Counted from the first letter of the stretch, positions 5,985 to 13,497 are shown. The stretch: DNA of 14,075 nt from Oxalobacteraceae bacterium (GCA_947446335.1 CANFGA010000030.1:1-14075), one strand, 5' to 3'. Numbers and translations are program-made. Notes: generated by a model not told the origin, from the letters alone.

Positions 5985-7127
5985 ATGAGATCAACCTTGC
6001 CATTTCCAATCCGACACACCAGCAGCTGCATCCTGGCCCTGCTGTTGAGCGCCTCCGCGCTGGCGCAAGCGGCCACGCCCTCCGACACGATGGCGCGGGC
6101 CAAAGCCAGCGTCGCGAAACTGACCGGCCCAAGCGGCGCAAGCAGCGCAAGCAGTGACAGAGCGAGCGACTTCAGCGCATCGCCCGAAGTGAGGCTTTTT
6201 CTGGACAAGATGGCAATCCAGCACGGCTTCTCGCGCGACGCGCTCGATGCGCTGTTCGTCAAGGTTAACCATGTCGAGACCACGATTCAGTTGATGAAGC
6301 CGGCGCCGCCGGGCAAACCGAAAAACTGGCAAGCGTACCGCGCACGTTTCGTCGAACCGGTGCGCATCAATGCCGGCGCCCGGTTCTGGAACGAGAATGC
6401 CGACGCCCTGATGCGCGCTGAAAAACAGTATGGCGTACCGGCTGACATCATCGTCGGCATCATCGGCGTGGAAACTGTCTACGGCCGCGTTACCGGCAAT
6501 TTCCGAGTCCTCGATGCGCTCACCACGCTGGCATTCGATTATCCTGCAGCGCCGAATCGGAGCGCGCGGATGGCGTTCTTCCAAGGCGAACTCGAAAGCG
6601 TCTTGCTATTGACGCGGACCGAGCAAATCGACCCGCTGTCCCTGCTCGGCTCCTATGCGGGCGCCGTCGGCCTGCCGCAGTTCATGCCCAGCAGCATACT
6701 CAACTACGCGATCGACTTCGATGGCGATGGCCATATCGACTTGCGCAATTCGAGCGCCGATGCGATCGGCAGCGTGGCCAATTTCCTCACGCAGCATGGC
6801 TGGCAACGCAATGACCCGGGTGCCATCGTCTACCCGGCTCAGGTCGCACCAGAACAGGCGTGGAAACCGTTCATCGACCTGGGACTGGCGGCGACATTAA
6901 GCAGCAATCAATTGAAGGATGCCGGCGTGCGCAGCGAGGCAGCGCCGCCAAGCATGTTGTTCGGTCTGGTCGACTTGCAAAATGGCGCACAAGCAACCGA
7001 GTACTGGTTGGGCACGAACAATTTTTTTGCCATCACACACTACAACCGCAGCTATTTTTATGCGATGTCGGTCATCGAGCTTGGACGGGCGGTGCGACTG
7101 GCCAGAGACGCGGGGCGCGAGTTGTAA
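5985..7127 (+). CDS. mltB: Lytic murein transglycosylase B (Slt35/MltB, GH103)
   Basis: A 380-residue peptidoglycan-cleaving enzyme that makes 1,6-anhydro-muropeptides. An N-terminal signal peptide (1-29, SALAQA) lacks a lipobox, so the protein is probably soluble in the periplasm rather than a lipoprotein as in E. coli. The catalytic glutamate is E163 in GVETVYGR. GSYAGAVGLPQFMPSS (222-237) is the family substrate-groove motif. DFDGDGHID (244-252) matches the EF-hand-like calcium loop of Slt35. The region between signal and domain (30-65) is low-complexity Ala/Ser. ATG at 5985-5987 is needed for the signal peptide, although no good ribosome binding site precedes it. It lies downstream of the candidate small RNA/terminator and is divergent from rbgA. 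Confidence 0.93.
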   Translation: MRSTLPFPIRHTSSCILALLLSASALAQAATPSDTMARAKASVAKLTGPSGASSASSDRASDFSASPEVRLFLDKMAIQHGFSRDALDALFVKVNHVETTIQLMKPAPPGKPKNWQAYRARFVEPVRINAGARFWNENADALMRAEKQYGVPADIIVGIIGVETVYGRVTGNFRVLDALTTLAFDYPAAPNRSARMAFFQGELESVLLLTRTEQIDPLSLLGSYAGAVGLPQFMPSSILNYAIDFDGDGHIDLRNSSADAIGSVANFLTQHGWQRNDPGAIVYPAQVAPEQAWKPFIDLGLAATLSSNQLKDAGVRSEAAPPSMLFGLVDLQNGAQATEYWLGTNNFFAITHYNRSYFYAMSVIELGRAVRLARDAGREL

Positions 7128-7158
7128 GCAAGCGTAATTGATATTGCTCACGATGCAA

Positions 7159-7182
7159 GCCATGGTTATGGTCGACCATGGC
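7159..7182 (+). repeat. Stem-loop after mltB
   Basis: GCCATGGT (7159-7166) and ACCATGGC (7175-7182) pair perfectly around an 8-nt loop, 31 nt after the mltB stop. There is no U-tract. It is probably a 3'-end stem of the mltB transcript. Confidence 0.35.
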
Positions 7183-7350
7183 ACTCGGAAGCAAGAAGCG
7201 ACAGCACTGTCTGCGGCTTCGCCGCCAGCACGATCAAAAAGCCTCTTTCAATGACAAGCAGCGCTGCGCAGGGAGGCAAACACGACGCATCTGAATCATG
7301 TCATTTACTCAAAATTTCTTTTTTTTGTTGCACTTAGGTACTAAATTGCA

Positions 7351-7379
7351 TTGTGTTGTACAATCACACAAAATATGAT
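7351..7379 (+). promoter_or_regulatory. Promoter with overlapping dyad upstream of the HTH-like gene
   Basis: TATGAT (7374-7379, 5 of 6 consensus) lies 17 nt from TTGTGT (7351-7356, 3 of 6). Between them sits the 8-bp palindrome TTGTACAA (7356-7363), flanked by TTGTG and CACAA arms (7351-7371, slightly asymmetric). A repressor bound there would block the promoter. The predicted leader is about 130 nt. Confidence 0.35.
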
Positions 7380-7517
7380 TTTATATATTTAAAAAATTGC
7401 AATTCCGGATCCGACCATGTGTTACTTCGTTCCTGTAGTAAAGAATGACATTGACGCAGCAAGAGCGAGCTCCGAGTGTTTTACTTTGCAACAACTTTAC
7501 AAAAGGAACAGAAAATC

Positions 7518-7838
7518 ATGACAAATACAGCTGCAAACACCGATTCCGACGATCTGTTGCAATACAATCCCAACAGACTGCTCGATACCCTGATTGAGAA
7601 CTTGCGTTTGAAAAACGACGCCGCCTTGTCGCGTGCGCTCGAAGTGGCGCCTCCTGTGATCAGCAAAATACGCCATCACAGATTGCCAGTAGGCGCATCG
7701 CTGCTGATCCGCATGCACGAAGTGAGCGACTTGAGCATCCGCGATCTGCGCTATTTGATGGGCGATCGCCGCAACAAGTTTCGCATCAGCGACAAGCAGT
7801 TCAAGCCAAAAACCAGCGAGACCCAAACCGGCGAATGA
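7518..7838 (+). CDS. Small helix-turn-helix-like protein, function unknown
   Basis: A 106-residue cytosolic protein with no signal or membrane segment. Residues 33-53 (NDAALSRALEV, then PPVISKIRHHR) have the pattern of a Cro/XRE-type helix-turn-helix: a helix beginning with an A-x-L-S-R turn, a short linker, then a basic recognition helix. The following SLLIRMHEVSDLSIRDLRYLMG looks like the rest of a lambda-repressor-like bundle, and the tail is basic then polar. Start is ATG at 7518-7520 with AAAGGAA at 7502-7508; an upstream in-frame ATG (7476) has no such site. I recall similar uncharacterised proteins in Burkholderiales but cannot name a family. DNA binding is inferred from the helix pattern only. 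It is a monocistronic gene behind an unusually AT-rich upstream region and faces cysM. Confidence 0.85.
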   Translation: MTNTAANTDSDDLLQYNPNRLLDTLIENLRLKNDAALSRALEVAPPVISKIRHHRLPVGASLLIRMHEVSDLSIRDLRYLMGDRRNKFRISDKQFKPKTSETQTGE

Positions 7839-7878
7839 TCGCTGCATGAATGCCGAGGTTATGCTCTCTTGTCAACAA

Positions 7879-7911
7879 GCTGAGCATTTTCTTGTCATGC
7901 AGCGGCTCAGC
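7879..7911 (+). repeat. Inverted repeat between convergent HTH-like gene and cysM
   Basis: GCTGAGC (7879-7885) and GCTCAGC (7905-7911) are exact complements around 19 nt, 40 nt after the stop of the plus-strand gene. The stem is short and the loop long, with no T-run, so it is only a weak candidate transcript end in the 150-bp convergent gap. Confidence 0.2.
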
Positions 7912-7988
7912 GACTCAATTGCAGTGCAAACAGCATTATGCCTACACGATGCTTGCACGATCCTTACACGGGATGAAGTCAATGCCTA

Positions 7989-8891
7989 TCAGGCAGGAAA
8001 TACGCCCGTCGACAGATAGCGGTCGCCACGATCGCAGACGATGAACACGATCGTCGCATTTTCCACCGTCTGTGAAATGCGCAATGCAATTTCGCAGGCA
8101 CCGGCGGCCGAGATGCCGCAAAAAATTCCCTCTTCCGCCGCCATCCTGCGCGCCATGCGTTCGGCCGCGCCTTGGCTGACAGATTCAATCTGATCAACGC
8201 GCGCCTTGTCATAGATCTTCGGCAGGTAGGCCTCTGGCCATTTGCGTATGCCAGGAATTTGAGAACCCTCTTCCGGCTGCGCACCGATGATGCGGATCGC
8301 CGGGTTCTGCTCCTTCAGATATTGGGATACGCCCATGATGGTGCCGGTGGTGCCCATCGCGCTGACAAAATGCGTGACGCGGCCGTCGGTGTCGCGCCAG
8401 ATCTCGGGACCCGTTCCTTCATAGTGTGCACGTGAATTGTCAAGATTGGCAAACTGATCAAGGATCACGCCCTTGCCATCTTTTTGCATTTGCTCGGCCA
8501 GGTCGCGCGCATATTCCATGCCGCCCGTTTTGGGCGTCAAGACGATCTCGGCGCCGTAGGCAGCCATGCTCTGGCGCCGTTCTATGCTCAAGTTTTCCGG
8601 CATCAACAGCACCATCTTGTAGCCACGCAAAACAGCCGCCATCGCCAATGCGATGCCGGTATTGCCGCTGGTGGCTTCAAGCAGCGTGTCGCCGGGCTTG
8701 ATCATGCCGCGCTCTTCGGCGCGCTTGAGCATCGACAAGGCGGCTCTGTCCTTGACCGAACCGGCCGGATTGTCGCCTTCCATCTTGCCCAGAATAATGT
8801 TGTTGCGAGCTGCAGCGTCTGCGCCAGGCAGACGCATCAATTGCACCAGGGGGGTATTGCCTATCGTATCTTCGAGTGTCTTGTAAGCCAT
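7989..8891 (-). CDS. cysM: Cysteine synthase B (O-acetylserine sulfhydrylase)
   Basis: A 300-residue PLP enzyme making L-cysteine from O-acetyl-L-serine and sulfide (or thiosulfate for CysM). The PLP lysine is K47 in GSVKDRAA. The substrate loop is TSGNTG (74-79), and the phosphate-cradle glycines are in MGTTGTIMG (179-187). EEGSQIPGIRKWP (207-219) and the overall length are typical of CysM rather than CysK. Start is ATG at 8889-8891, giving the usual N-terminus MAYKTLEDTIGNTPL. The ribosome binding site is poor. TAAAAT at 8919-8924 (minus) is a possible -10. It lies downstream of comEA on the same strand, 109 nt away, with a stem-loop between them, so it probably has its own promoter. Confidence 0.95.
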   Translation of the reverse strand: MAYKTLEDTIGNTPLVQLMRLPGADAAARNNIILGKMEGDNPAGSVKDRAALSMLKRAEERGMIKPGDTLLEATSGNTGIALAMAAVLRGYKMVLLMPENLSIERRQSMAAYGAEIVLTPKTGGMEYARDLAEQMQKDGKGVILDQFANLDNSRAHYEGTGPEIWRDTDGRVTHFVSAMGTTGTIMGVSQYLKEQNPAIRIIGAQPEEGSQIPGIRKWPEAYLPKIYDKARVDQIESVSQGAAERMARRMAAEEGIFCGISAAGACEIALRISQTVENATIVFIVCDRGDRYLSTGVFPA

Positions 8892-8943
8892 CGTGGTCAG
8901 AGTTATCAACAAAGAGTCATTTTAATCCCAGATGGCTTTATGC

Positions 8944-8980
8944 GCATCAACACCCGGCGCAAGCCGCGGGGCGTTGATGC
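8944..8980 (-). terminator. Stem-loop after comEA, no U-tract
   Basis: In the minus-strand RNA, GCATCAAC pairs with GTTGATGC, extended by a G-U and three G-C pairs and capped by a second short GGC/GCC stem. That gives 12 continuous outer pairs. On the plus strand the G-U becomes A-C, so the fold belongs to the minus-strand transcript. It starts 20 nt after the comEA stop. No U run follows. Two copies of TTGTTGATA (8981-8989, 8992-9000) lie between it and comEA on the plus strand. Confidence 0.4.
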
Positions 8981-9000
8981 TTGTTGATACCTTGTTGATA

Positions 9001-9372
9001 TTACTTGGCCTTGACTGCCTCGGCTACCGGGCCAGGTACTTTTGCCGGCTTGGCCTCAAGCGCCGGCTTGGCAGCTGCGGGTTTGGCCATCTCGGCGCCG
9101 CTCTTGGCCTGACCATTCACTTGCAAGCCCGCTTGCGACAACTTGACCGAATTCTTGGCCCCGATGCCCTTGACGCGCTTCTCGAAATCGGCCCAGTCCT
9201 TGAATTGACCGCCCTTGGTACGCTCTTCGAGGATCATCTTCGACTTGGCCGGACCGATGCCTTTGATGCCATCGAGCGCAGCCTGGTCTGCCTTGTTGAC
9301 ATCGACCTGGGCGAATGCAAAATGCATGCTGGCAAGCAGGGTCAGCGCAGCGAGCAATAATTTCTTGATCAT
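9001..9372 (-). CDS. comEA: ComEA-like periplasmic helix-hairpin-helix DNA-binding protein
   Basis: A 123-residue secreted protein. A signal peptide (1-21, FAFAQ) is followed by a ComEA-type helix-hairpin-helix domain at about 24-85: VDVNKADQAALDGIKGIGPAKS and, in the second hairpin, KGIGAKNS. The tail (about 88-123) is rich in Ala, Lys and Pro. In naturally competent bacteria such proteins bind incoming DNA in the periplasm. Many Burkholderiales carry this short form without proven competence. Start is ATG at 9370-9372 with GGAGA (9381-9385 region) well placed. It is preceded by 128 bp after hldA, so it is probably transcribed separately. No comEC or pilus gene is in the window. Confidence 0.9.
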   Translation of the reverse strand: MIKKLLLAALTLLASMHFAFAQVDVNKADQAALDGIKGIGPAKSKMILEERTKGGQFKDWADFEKRVKGIGAKNSVKLSQAGLQVNGQAKSGAEMAKPAAAKPALEAKPAKVPGPVAEAVKAK

Positions 9373-9477
9373 GGTTCATCTCTCCAAAGTGGGTGTGGTT
9401 GGTATGGCAAACGAAGCCAGGCGCTGGCCTGACTTGAATGCTTAACGACTATGGCAGAGATCGGTTGACAAGCAATT

Positions 9478-9512
9478 GATGCGCATTGATCCAGCCTTGA
9501 TCACGCGCCATC
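9478..9512 (-). repeat. Stem-loop spanning the hldA stop codon
   Basis: In the minus-strand RNA, TGATC pairs with GATCA around a 7-nt loop and GCGC with GCGC outside it. An outer GAT/ATC is separated by small bulges. The stop codon lies inside the left arm. It is a plausible 3' end for the lapA-hldA transcript, but it is interrupted and has no strong U-tract. Confidence 0.3.
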
Positions 9513-10469
9513 GAGCGCGAACAATTCTGCGCGCGTGACGGTGGCCGTGCCGAGCTTGCCGACGACGATGCCGCCGGCGCGGTTGGCGATCTGCACCGCA
9601 TCCCACAAACAGAGGCCAGCGCCGAGCATCGCCGCCATCGTGGCGATCACGGTGTCGCCAGCACCCGAGACATCGAACACTTCGCGCGCGGCAGCTTGCA
9701 TGTGGCGCACCTCGTGTTCGGTGTACAGCGTCATCCCCTCTTCCGAACGGGTCAGCAGCAAGGCATCGAGCGACAGTTCGCGCCGCATCTGCTGCGCCTT
9801 GGCCGTCAATTGTTCTTCGCTGCTCCAGTTGCCGACGATGTGGCGCAGTTCCGATTTGTTGGGCGTGAGCACCGAGGCGCCGCAATAGCGCGCAAAGTCG
9901 TCGCCCTTCGGATCGACCATCACGATCTTGCCGGCCGCACGCGCCGACTTGATCATGTCAGCCACGTTGACCAGGCTGCCTTTGGCGTAATCGGACAGAA
10001 CGATGACGTCGTAATCGGGCAGCAGCGCATTGAACTGAATCAATTTGTCGCGCAGCACCGTGCCGCTGGGCGCATCCTCGAAATCGATACGCAGCATCTG
10101 TTGCTGGCGCCCGATCACGCGCAGCTTGATGATGGTCGAAATGGCCGGGTCGCGCTGCAGATAACTGTGGATGCCGCCTTCACCGAGCATGCGCTCGACC
10201 TGGCCGCCGGCCTCGTCGTCGCCGACCACGCCCAGCAGGCCCGTGTAGGCGCCCAGCGCGGCGGCGTTGCGCGCGACGTTGGCAGCGCCGCCGAGGCGCT
10301 CTTCGCGCCGCTCTATGCGCACGATCGGCACCGGGGCCTCGGGCGAAATGCGCGCCACCTCGCCGAACCAATAACGATCCAGCATCACGTCGCCGACCAC
10401 CAGGATCCGTACAGAGTCAAGTACCGGCGCGACCACGGGCGCTGCCACTGCGCTGCCGGCGCCGCTCAT
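9501..10469 (-). CDS. hldA: D-glycero-beta-D-manno-heptose-7-phosphate kinase
   Basis: A 322-residue PfkB-type sugar kinase phosphorylating heptose-7-phosphate at C1 on the way to ADP-heptose for LPS inner core. It shows the HldE kinase-domain start VVGDVMLDRYWFG (24-36), GGAANVARN (60-68), and the PfkB catalytic signature VSGAGDT with D272 as the expected base. It contains only the kinase domain: there is no C-terminal nucleotidyltransferase as in E. coli HldE, so a separate hldC is expected elsewhere. The start ATG (10467-10469) overlaps the ugd stop as ATGA, indicating translational coupling; longer in-frame readings would sit inside ugd. The first 18 residues are an Ala/Pro/Val-rich extension. 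The epimerase gene hldD, often next, is not here. Confidence 0.94.
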   Translation of the reverse strand: MSGAGSAVAAPVVAPVLDSVRILVVGDVMLDRYWFGEVARISPEAPVPIVRIERREERLGGAANVARNAAALGAYTGLLGVVGDDEAGGQVERMLGEGGIHSYLQRDPAISTIIKLRVIGRQQQMLRIDFEDAPSGTVLRDKLIQFNALLPDYDVIVLSDYAKGSLVNVADMIKSARAAGKIVMVDPKGDDFARYCGASVLTPNKSELRHIVGNWSSEEQLTAKAQQMRRELSLDALLLTRSEEGMTLYTEHEVRHMQAAAREVFDVSGAGDTVIATMAAMLGAGLCLWDAVQIANRAGGIVVGKLGTATVTRAELFALDGA

Positions 10470-11851
10470 GCGCGCGTCAGCACGGAGCGGCCGATGCCGT
10501 GGTATTCGATGCCAGCGTCCAACATCGCTGCCGGTTCGAACAGGTTGCGCCCGTCGAAAATGATCGGCGCTTTCAAACGCACCTTGATCTGCTCGAAATC
10601 CGGACTGCGGAAAGCTTTCCACTCGGTCACGATGACCAGCGCATCGGCTGCCGTCAACGCATCCATCGCGCCGGTGGCGAAGCGGATGCGGGCCAGCTCT
10701 TGCGCATTGAAATCCTGCGTCAGCACGCGCCGCGCCTCCATCATCGCCACCGGATCGTAGACTGCGACCGTCGCGCCACGATCCAACAAGGAGCGCAGCA
10801 GAACGCGCGCGGGCGCCTCGCGCATGTCGTCGGTGTTGGGTTTGAATGCCAGGCCCCAGATCGCAAAATGGCGACCGGCCAGATCAGGACCGAAACGCTT
10901 TGCCACCTTTGCGCCGAGCACCTGCTTTTGCCTGTCGTTGACCGCTTCGACTGCACCCAGGATCAGCAATTGCTGCTGATGCTGCTGCGCGGTGCGCGCC
11001 AGCGCTTGCACGTCTTTCGGGAAGCACGAACCGCCATAACCGGCGCCGGCGTACAAGAAGCTGGGGCCGATACGGGGATCGGAACCGATGCCGTGGCGTA
11101 CCGCCTCGATATCGACACCGACCTCGTCGGCCAGGTTGGCCAATTCGTTCATGAACGAGATGCGCGTCGCCAGCATCGCATTGGCGGCATACTTGGTGAA
11201 TTCGGCCGAGCGCACATCCATCCACGCGGTGCGTTCGCGGTTGCGATTGAATGGCGCATACAGCTTTTTCATCATCTCGCGCGCGCGCTCACCGAGCGTC
11301 GTGGCGTCGCAACCGATCACGATCCGGTCCGGGCGCATGAAGTCTTCGACCGCTGCGCCTTCCTTCAGAAATTCGGGATTCGAGACCACCGAAAAAGTGG
11401 TGCCGGCATCAATGGCGCCGCTTGCCTCGCGCGCATCGATTTCCACCTGCAGCGCCGCCTTGACGCGCTCGGCGGTGCCAACCGGTACCGTCGACTTGTC
11501 GACGATGACCTTGAACCCGCTCATGTGGCGCCCGATGTTGCGCGCTGCAGCGAGCACATATTGCAAGTCGGCCGAGCCATCTTCATCGGCCGGCGTGCCC
11601 ACCGCAATGAATTGCAGCACGCCGTGCGCGACGCTGGCAGCGACATCGGTCGAAAATTGCAAACGGCCGGCAGCGCGGTTGCGCGCAACGACTTCTTCCA
11701 GGCCCGGTTCATGGATAGGGATGCCGCCATTGTTCAATAGCGCCACCTTGTCGGCATCGAGATCGAGGCAAAAGACGTCGTTGCCCAATTCGGCCAGGCA
11801 GGCGCCGGTCACAAGGCCGACATAGCCGGTGCCGATAATGGTGATTTTCAT
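10466..11851 (-). CDS. ugd: UDP-glucose 6-dehydrogenase
   Basis: A 461-residue cytosolic enzyme oxidising UDP-glucose to UDP-glucuronate with two NAD+, feeding capsule/exopolysaccharide or aminoarabinose synthesis. Its domains are an N-terminal Rossmann fold with GTGYVG (7-12), a central domain with the catalytic cysteine C276 in GYGGSCFPKD, and a C-terminal UDP-binding domain with WGLAFKPNTDDMREAP. Length is typical of the bacterial family. Start is ATG at 11849-11851, before the conserved KITIIGTGYVG, 17 nt after the lapB stop. The longer reading to 11980 overlaps lapB and is not supported. The ribosome binding site is weak. It sits between lapB and hldA, with the hldA start overlapping its stop, so it belongs to an envelope-related operon. 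Confidence 0.96.
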   Translation of the reverse strand: MKITIIGTGYVGLVTGACLAELGNDVFCLDLDADKVALLNNGGIPIHEPGLEEVVARNRAAGRLQFSTDVAASVAHGVLQFIAVGTPADEDGSADLQYVLAAARNIGRHMSGFKVIVDKSTVPVGTAERVKAALQVEIDAREASGAIDAGTTFSVVSNPEFLKEGAAVEDFMRPDRIVIGCDATTLGERAREMMKKLYAPFNRNRERTAWMDVRSAEFTKYAANAMLATRISFMNELANLADEVGVDIEAVRHGIGSDPRIGPSFLYAGAGYGGSCFPKDVQALARTAQQHQQQLLILGAVEAVNDRQKQVLGAKVAKRFGPDLAGRHFAIWGLAFKPNTDDMREAPARVLLRSLLDRGATVAVYDPVAMMEARRVLTQDFNAQELARIRFATGAMDALTAADALVIVTEWKAFRSPDFEQIKVRLKAPIIFDGRNLFEPAAMLDAGIEYHGIGRSVLTRA

Positions 11852-11868
11852 TTCAGTGTGTCCACAAA

Positions 11869-13044
11869 TTAATTCATGACATTGAGTTCTTCGGTGCGGC
11901 GCGGCGGCGTGGTTTCCCACCGGCTGCAACCCGGGCATTGCCAATAGAATTGCCGGGCCTTGAAGCCGCAATGGCTGCATTGATAGCGCGCCAGTTTCTG
12001 GGTATAGCCATGCACCAGGTTCTTTACCATCGACAATTCGGCCCAGATCGCGGGTGGCGCATCCATCAGGCGCGCTTCGAGCAACTTGTCCAGGCCAAGC
12101 AGCGTGGGCGTGCGGCGCAGTTCATCGCTGACCAGTTGCTTGGCTGCGTCGACGCCATCGAGTTCGATCACCGCCTTGAAGACGACTTCGAGCAGATCGA
12201 TCGACGACGCATCGGCCAGGTAGGATTTCAGCAAGTTCAAGCCTTCCTGTGGCCGACCGACGGCGCGATAGCCATCCATCAGGCGCTGCGCCACCAGCGC
12301 CACGTGCGGCACGCTCTGCTGCTCGACGCGGCGCCAGGCCAGCAAGGCGCCTTCGATGTCGTGCTTGGCCAGCAGCGCATCGCCATACAGCAAGCTCGCG
12401 CGCACGTTCTTGCGATCGGTCTGCAGCGCCTGGTCCAGCAGCGGCAACGCATCGTCGATCTGCAGATGGACCAGCGCATCCTCGGCCAGTTCGCAATAAA
12501 ACTGGCCGATTTCCTTCTGGCGCGCACCGGCACCGGCTTCTTGCAAGCCGAGCGCCGCTTCGATCGCGCGCGGCCATTCCTTTTCGCGCTGAAAAATTTC
12601 CAGCAGCGCGCGCCGGGCCTGCACTTCGTATTGCGTATTCATCAGGCGGTTGAAGGTTTCCTCGGCCCGGTCGAGCAAGCCGGCCTTCAGGTAATCCATC
12701 CCCAGCTCATATTGGGCATGCACGTATTGCTCCTGCGGCAGGTCAGGACGCGCCAGCAGATTCTGATGGACCCGGATCGCGCGCTCGGTCTCGCCGCGGC
12801 GGCGAAACAGGTGGCCCAGCGCAAAATGCATGTCGGCCGTTTCGGTATCGAGCTTGACGATCTCGATGAAGGCATCGATGGCCTTGTCGGGTTGATCGTT
12901 GAGCAAGAAATTCAAGCCCCTGAAATAGTCGCGCGGCAAAGTGCGCGACTCGGACAGCAACTGCCTGATGTCGACACGGGCGGCAATCCAGCCCAGTGCA
13001 AAAAAGACAGGGATGCCCAGTAACCACCAAAGTTCAAATTCCAT
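11869..13044 (-). CDS. lapB: LPS assembly regulator LapB (YciM), TPR protein with rubredoxin-like metal site
   Basis: A 391-residue inner-membrane-anchored protein (E. coli LapB has 389). With FtsH it controls LpxC levels, and so LPS synthesis. An N-terminal membrane helix (residues 4-22) is followed by the conserved LPRDYFRGLNFLLNDQ and a series of tetratricopeptide repeats (about 45-340). It ends in a rubredoxin-like domain with C356-x2-C359 and C370-x2-C373. All four metal cysteines are present. Start is ATG at 13042-13044, 53 nt after lapA. The sequence before it is A/T-rich and lacks a Shine-Dalgarno match, but no later start would keep the membrane anchor. It lies in the usual lapA-lapB pair. 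Confidence 0.95.
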   Translation of the reverse strand: MEFELWWLLGIPVFFALGWIAARVDIRQLLSESRTLPRDYFRGLNFLLNDQPDKAIDAFIEIVKLDTETADMHFALGHLFRRRGETERAIRVHQNLLARPDLPQEQYVHAQYELGMDYLKAGLLDRAEETFNRLMNTQYEVQARRALLEIFQREKEWPRAIEAALGLQEAGAGARQKEIGQFYCELAEDALVHLQIDDALPLLDQALQTDRKNVRASLLYGDALLAKHDIEGALLAWRRVEQQSVPHVALVAQRLMDGYRAVGRPQEGLNLLKSYLADASSIDLLEVVFKAVIELDGVDAAKQLVSDELRRTPTLLGLDKLLEARLMDAPPAIWAELSMVKNLVHGYTQKLARYQCSHCGFKARQFYWQCPGCSRWETTPPRRTEELNVMN

Positions 13045-13097
13045 GTATTTTTTTGTTAAGTAAACGCTGCATAAAAAGTGTCTGATTGCTGCAGAGA

Positions 13098-13403
13098 TTA
13101 TTGCGGCGTATCGACGCTGTCCGGTTGTGGCTGGGCTGTGCCCTTGCTGGCAACCGCTTGCAGCGCGTGGATCGCGCTTTGCTGCCTGGTCACTGCGCGC
13201 CGGTGACGAAACACGGTCGGTGTCAGGGCCAGCACGCCGAGAATGGCGCCGGCGACAAAGGAGCCCAGCAGCATCAATACCAGCGGACCGCGCAATTCGT
13301 AATCGAGAAAGAAGTGCAGATTGACTTCTTGCGTGTTTTTCAATGCAAAGCCAAAGAACAGGATGAAGACGATCAATCCAACGATGGTGGAAACGAATTT
13401 CAT
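13098..13403 (-). CDS. lapA: LapA (YciS) inner-membrane protein, DUF1049
   Basis: A 101-residue membrane protein with two predicted helices (about 5-21 and 40-61) joined by KNTQEVNLHFFLDYELRG. This is the typical LapA signature (LKN-x-V followed by a short hydrophilic loop). It has a cytoplasmic basic tail (RHRRAVTRQQ) and a disordered Pro/Gln/Ser end. It acts with LapB in LPS control. I set the start at ATG 13401-13403 (MKFVSTIVGL), the usual family N-terminus. A GTG at 13448 would add 15 residues and is less likely. No clear ribosome binding site is visible for either. A terminator-like hairpin at 13466-13497 separates it from ihfB, so lapAB may depend partly on its own promoter or on read-through. 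Confidence 0.9.
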   Translation of the reverse strand: MKFVSTIVGLIVFILFFGFALKNTQEVNLHFFLDYELRGPLVLMLLGSFVAGAILGVLALTPTVFRHRRAVTRQQSAIHALQAVASKGTAQPQPDSVDTPQ

Positions 13404-13465
13404 CAGCCAGGTCCAGTGCGAGAGTGTCAAGTTGCGCCAGTGTGGCACAAGACAACGGTTAGATC

Positions 13466-13497
13466 AAAAAAAACGGCATCCTGGGACGCCGTTTTTT
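13466..13497 (-). terminator. Bidirectional intrinsic terminator between ihfB and lapA
   Basis: The minus-strand RNA gives an 8-bp stem (ACGGCGTC/GATGCCGT, one G-U) with a CCAG loop, followed by eight U. The other strand has the same stem followed by six U. This is the only textbook intrinsic terminator with a long U-tract in the window. It lies about 70 nt after the ihfB stop. Confidence 0.85.

Larger units (their letters stand above)
7128..7517. other. Intergenic region with mltB 3' stem and AT-rich promoter region
   Basis: This 390-bp gap has two halves. 7128-7300 has ordinary base composition and carries a perfect 8-bp stem (7159-7182) and a 10-bp palindrome GCAGCGCTGC. From about 7305 to 7400 the sequence is strikingly AT-rich, with T8 and T/A runs, unlike anything else in the window. 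It carries a promoter-like block and a dyad. From about 7400 the leader of the downstream gene runs to its ATG at 7518. No ORF with protein-like character is visible. Confidence 0.6.

Noticed and set aside
5909..6157. Possible small ORF overlapping the start of mltB
   Set aside because: It overlaps the mltB signal peptide in another frame, lacks a ribosome binding site, and has Pro/Arg/Gln-rich shadow composition.
7310..7330. T8 run after mltB as an intrinsic terminator
   Set aside because: No GC-rich stem directly precedes the T-run; the nearest stems are 50 nt or more away.
7850..8044. Plus-strand reading frame across the cysM 3' end (64 codons)
   Set aside because: It runs into cysM in antisense, has no ribosome binding site, and has no protein-like pattern.
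10499..11740. Long plus-strand reading frame opposite ugd (413 codons)
   Set aside because: It is a shadow of ugd, with Arg/His/Gln-rich composition, no domain, and no ribosome binding site or promoter of its own.
11938..13023. Long plus-strand reading frame opposite lapB (361 codons)
   Set aside because: Composition is that of a complementary-strand artefact of the TPR gene, and nothing resembles a known fold.
13403..13425. TTGACA -35 box for lapA
   Set aside because: The hexamer is perfect, but at 17-nt spacing the -10 would be GCTGAT, overlapping the lapA ATG, so the transcript would start inside the gene.
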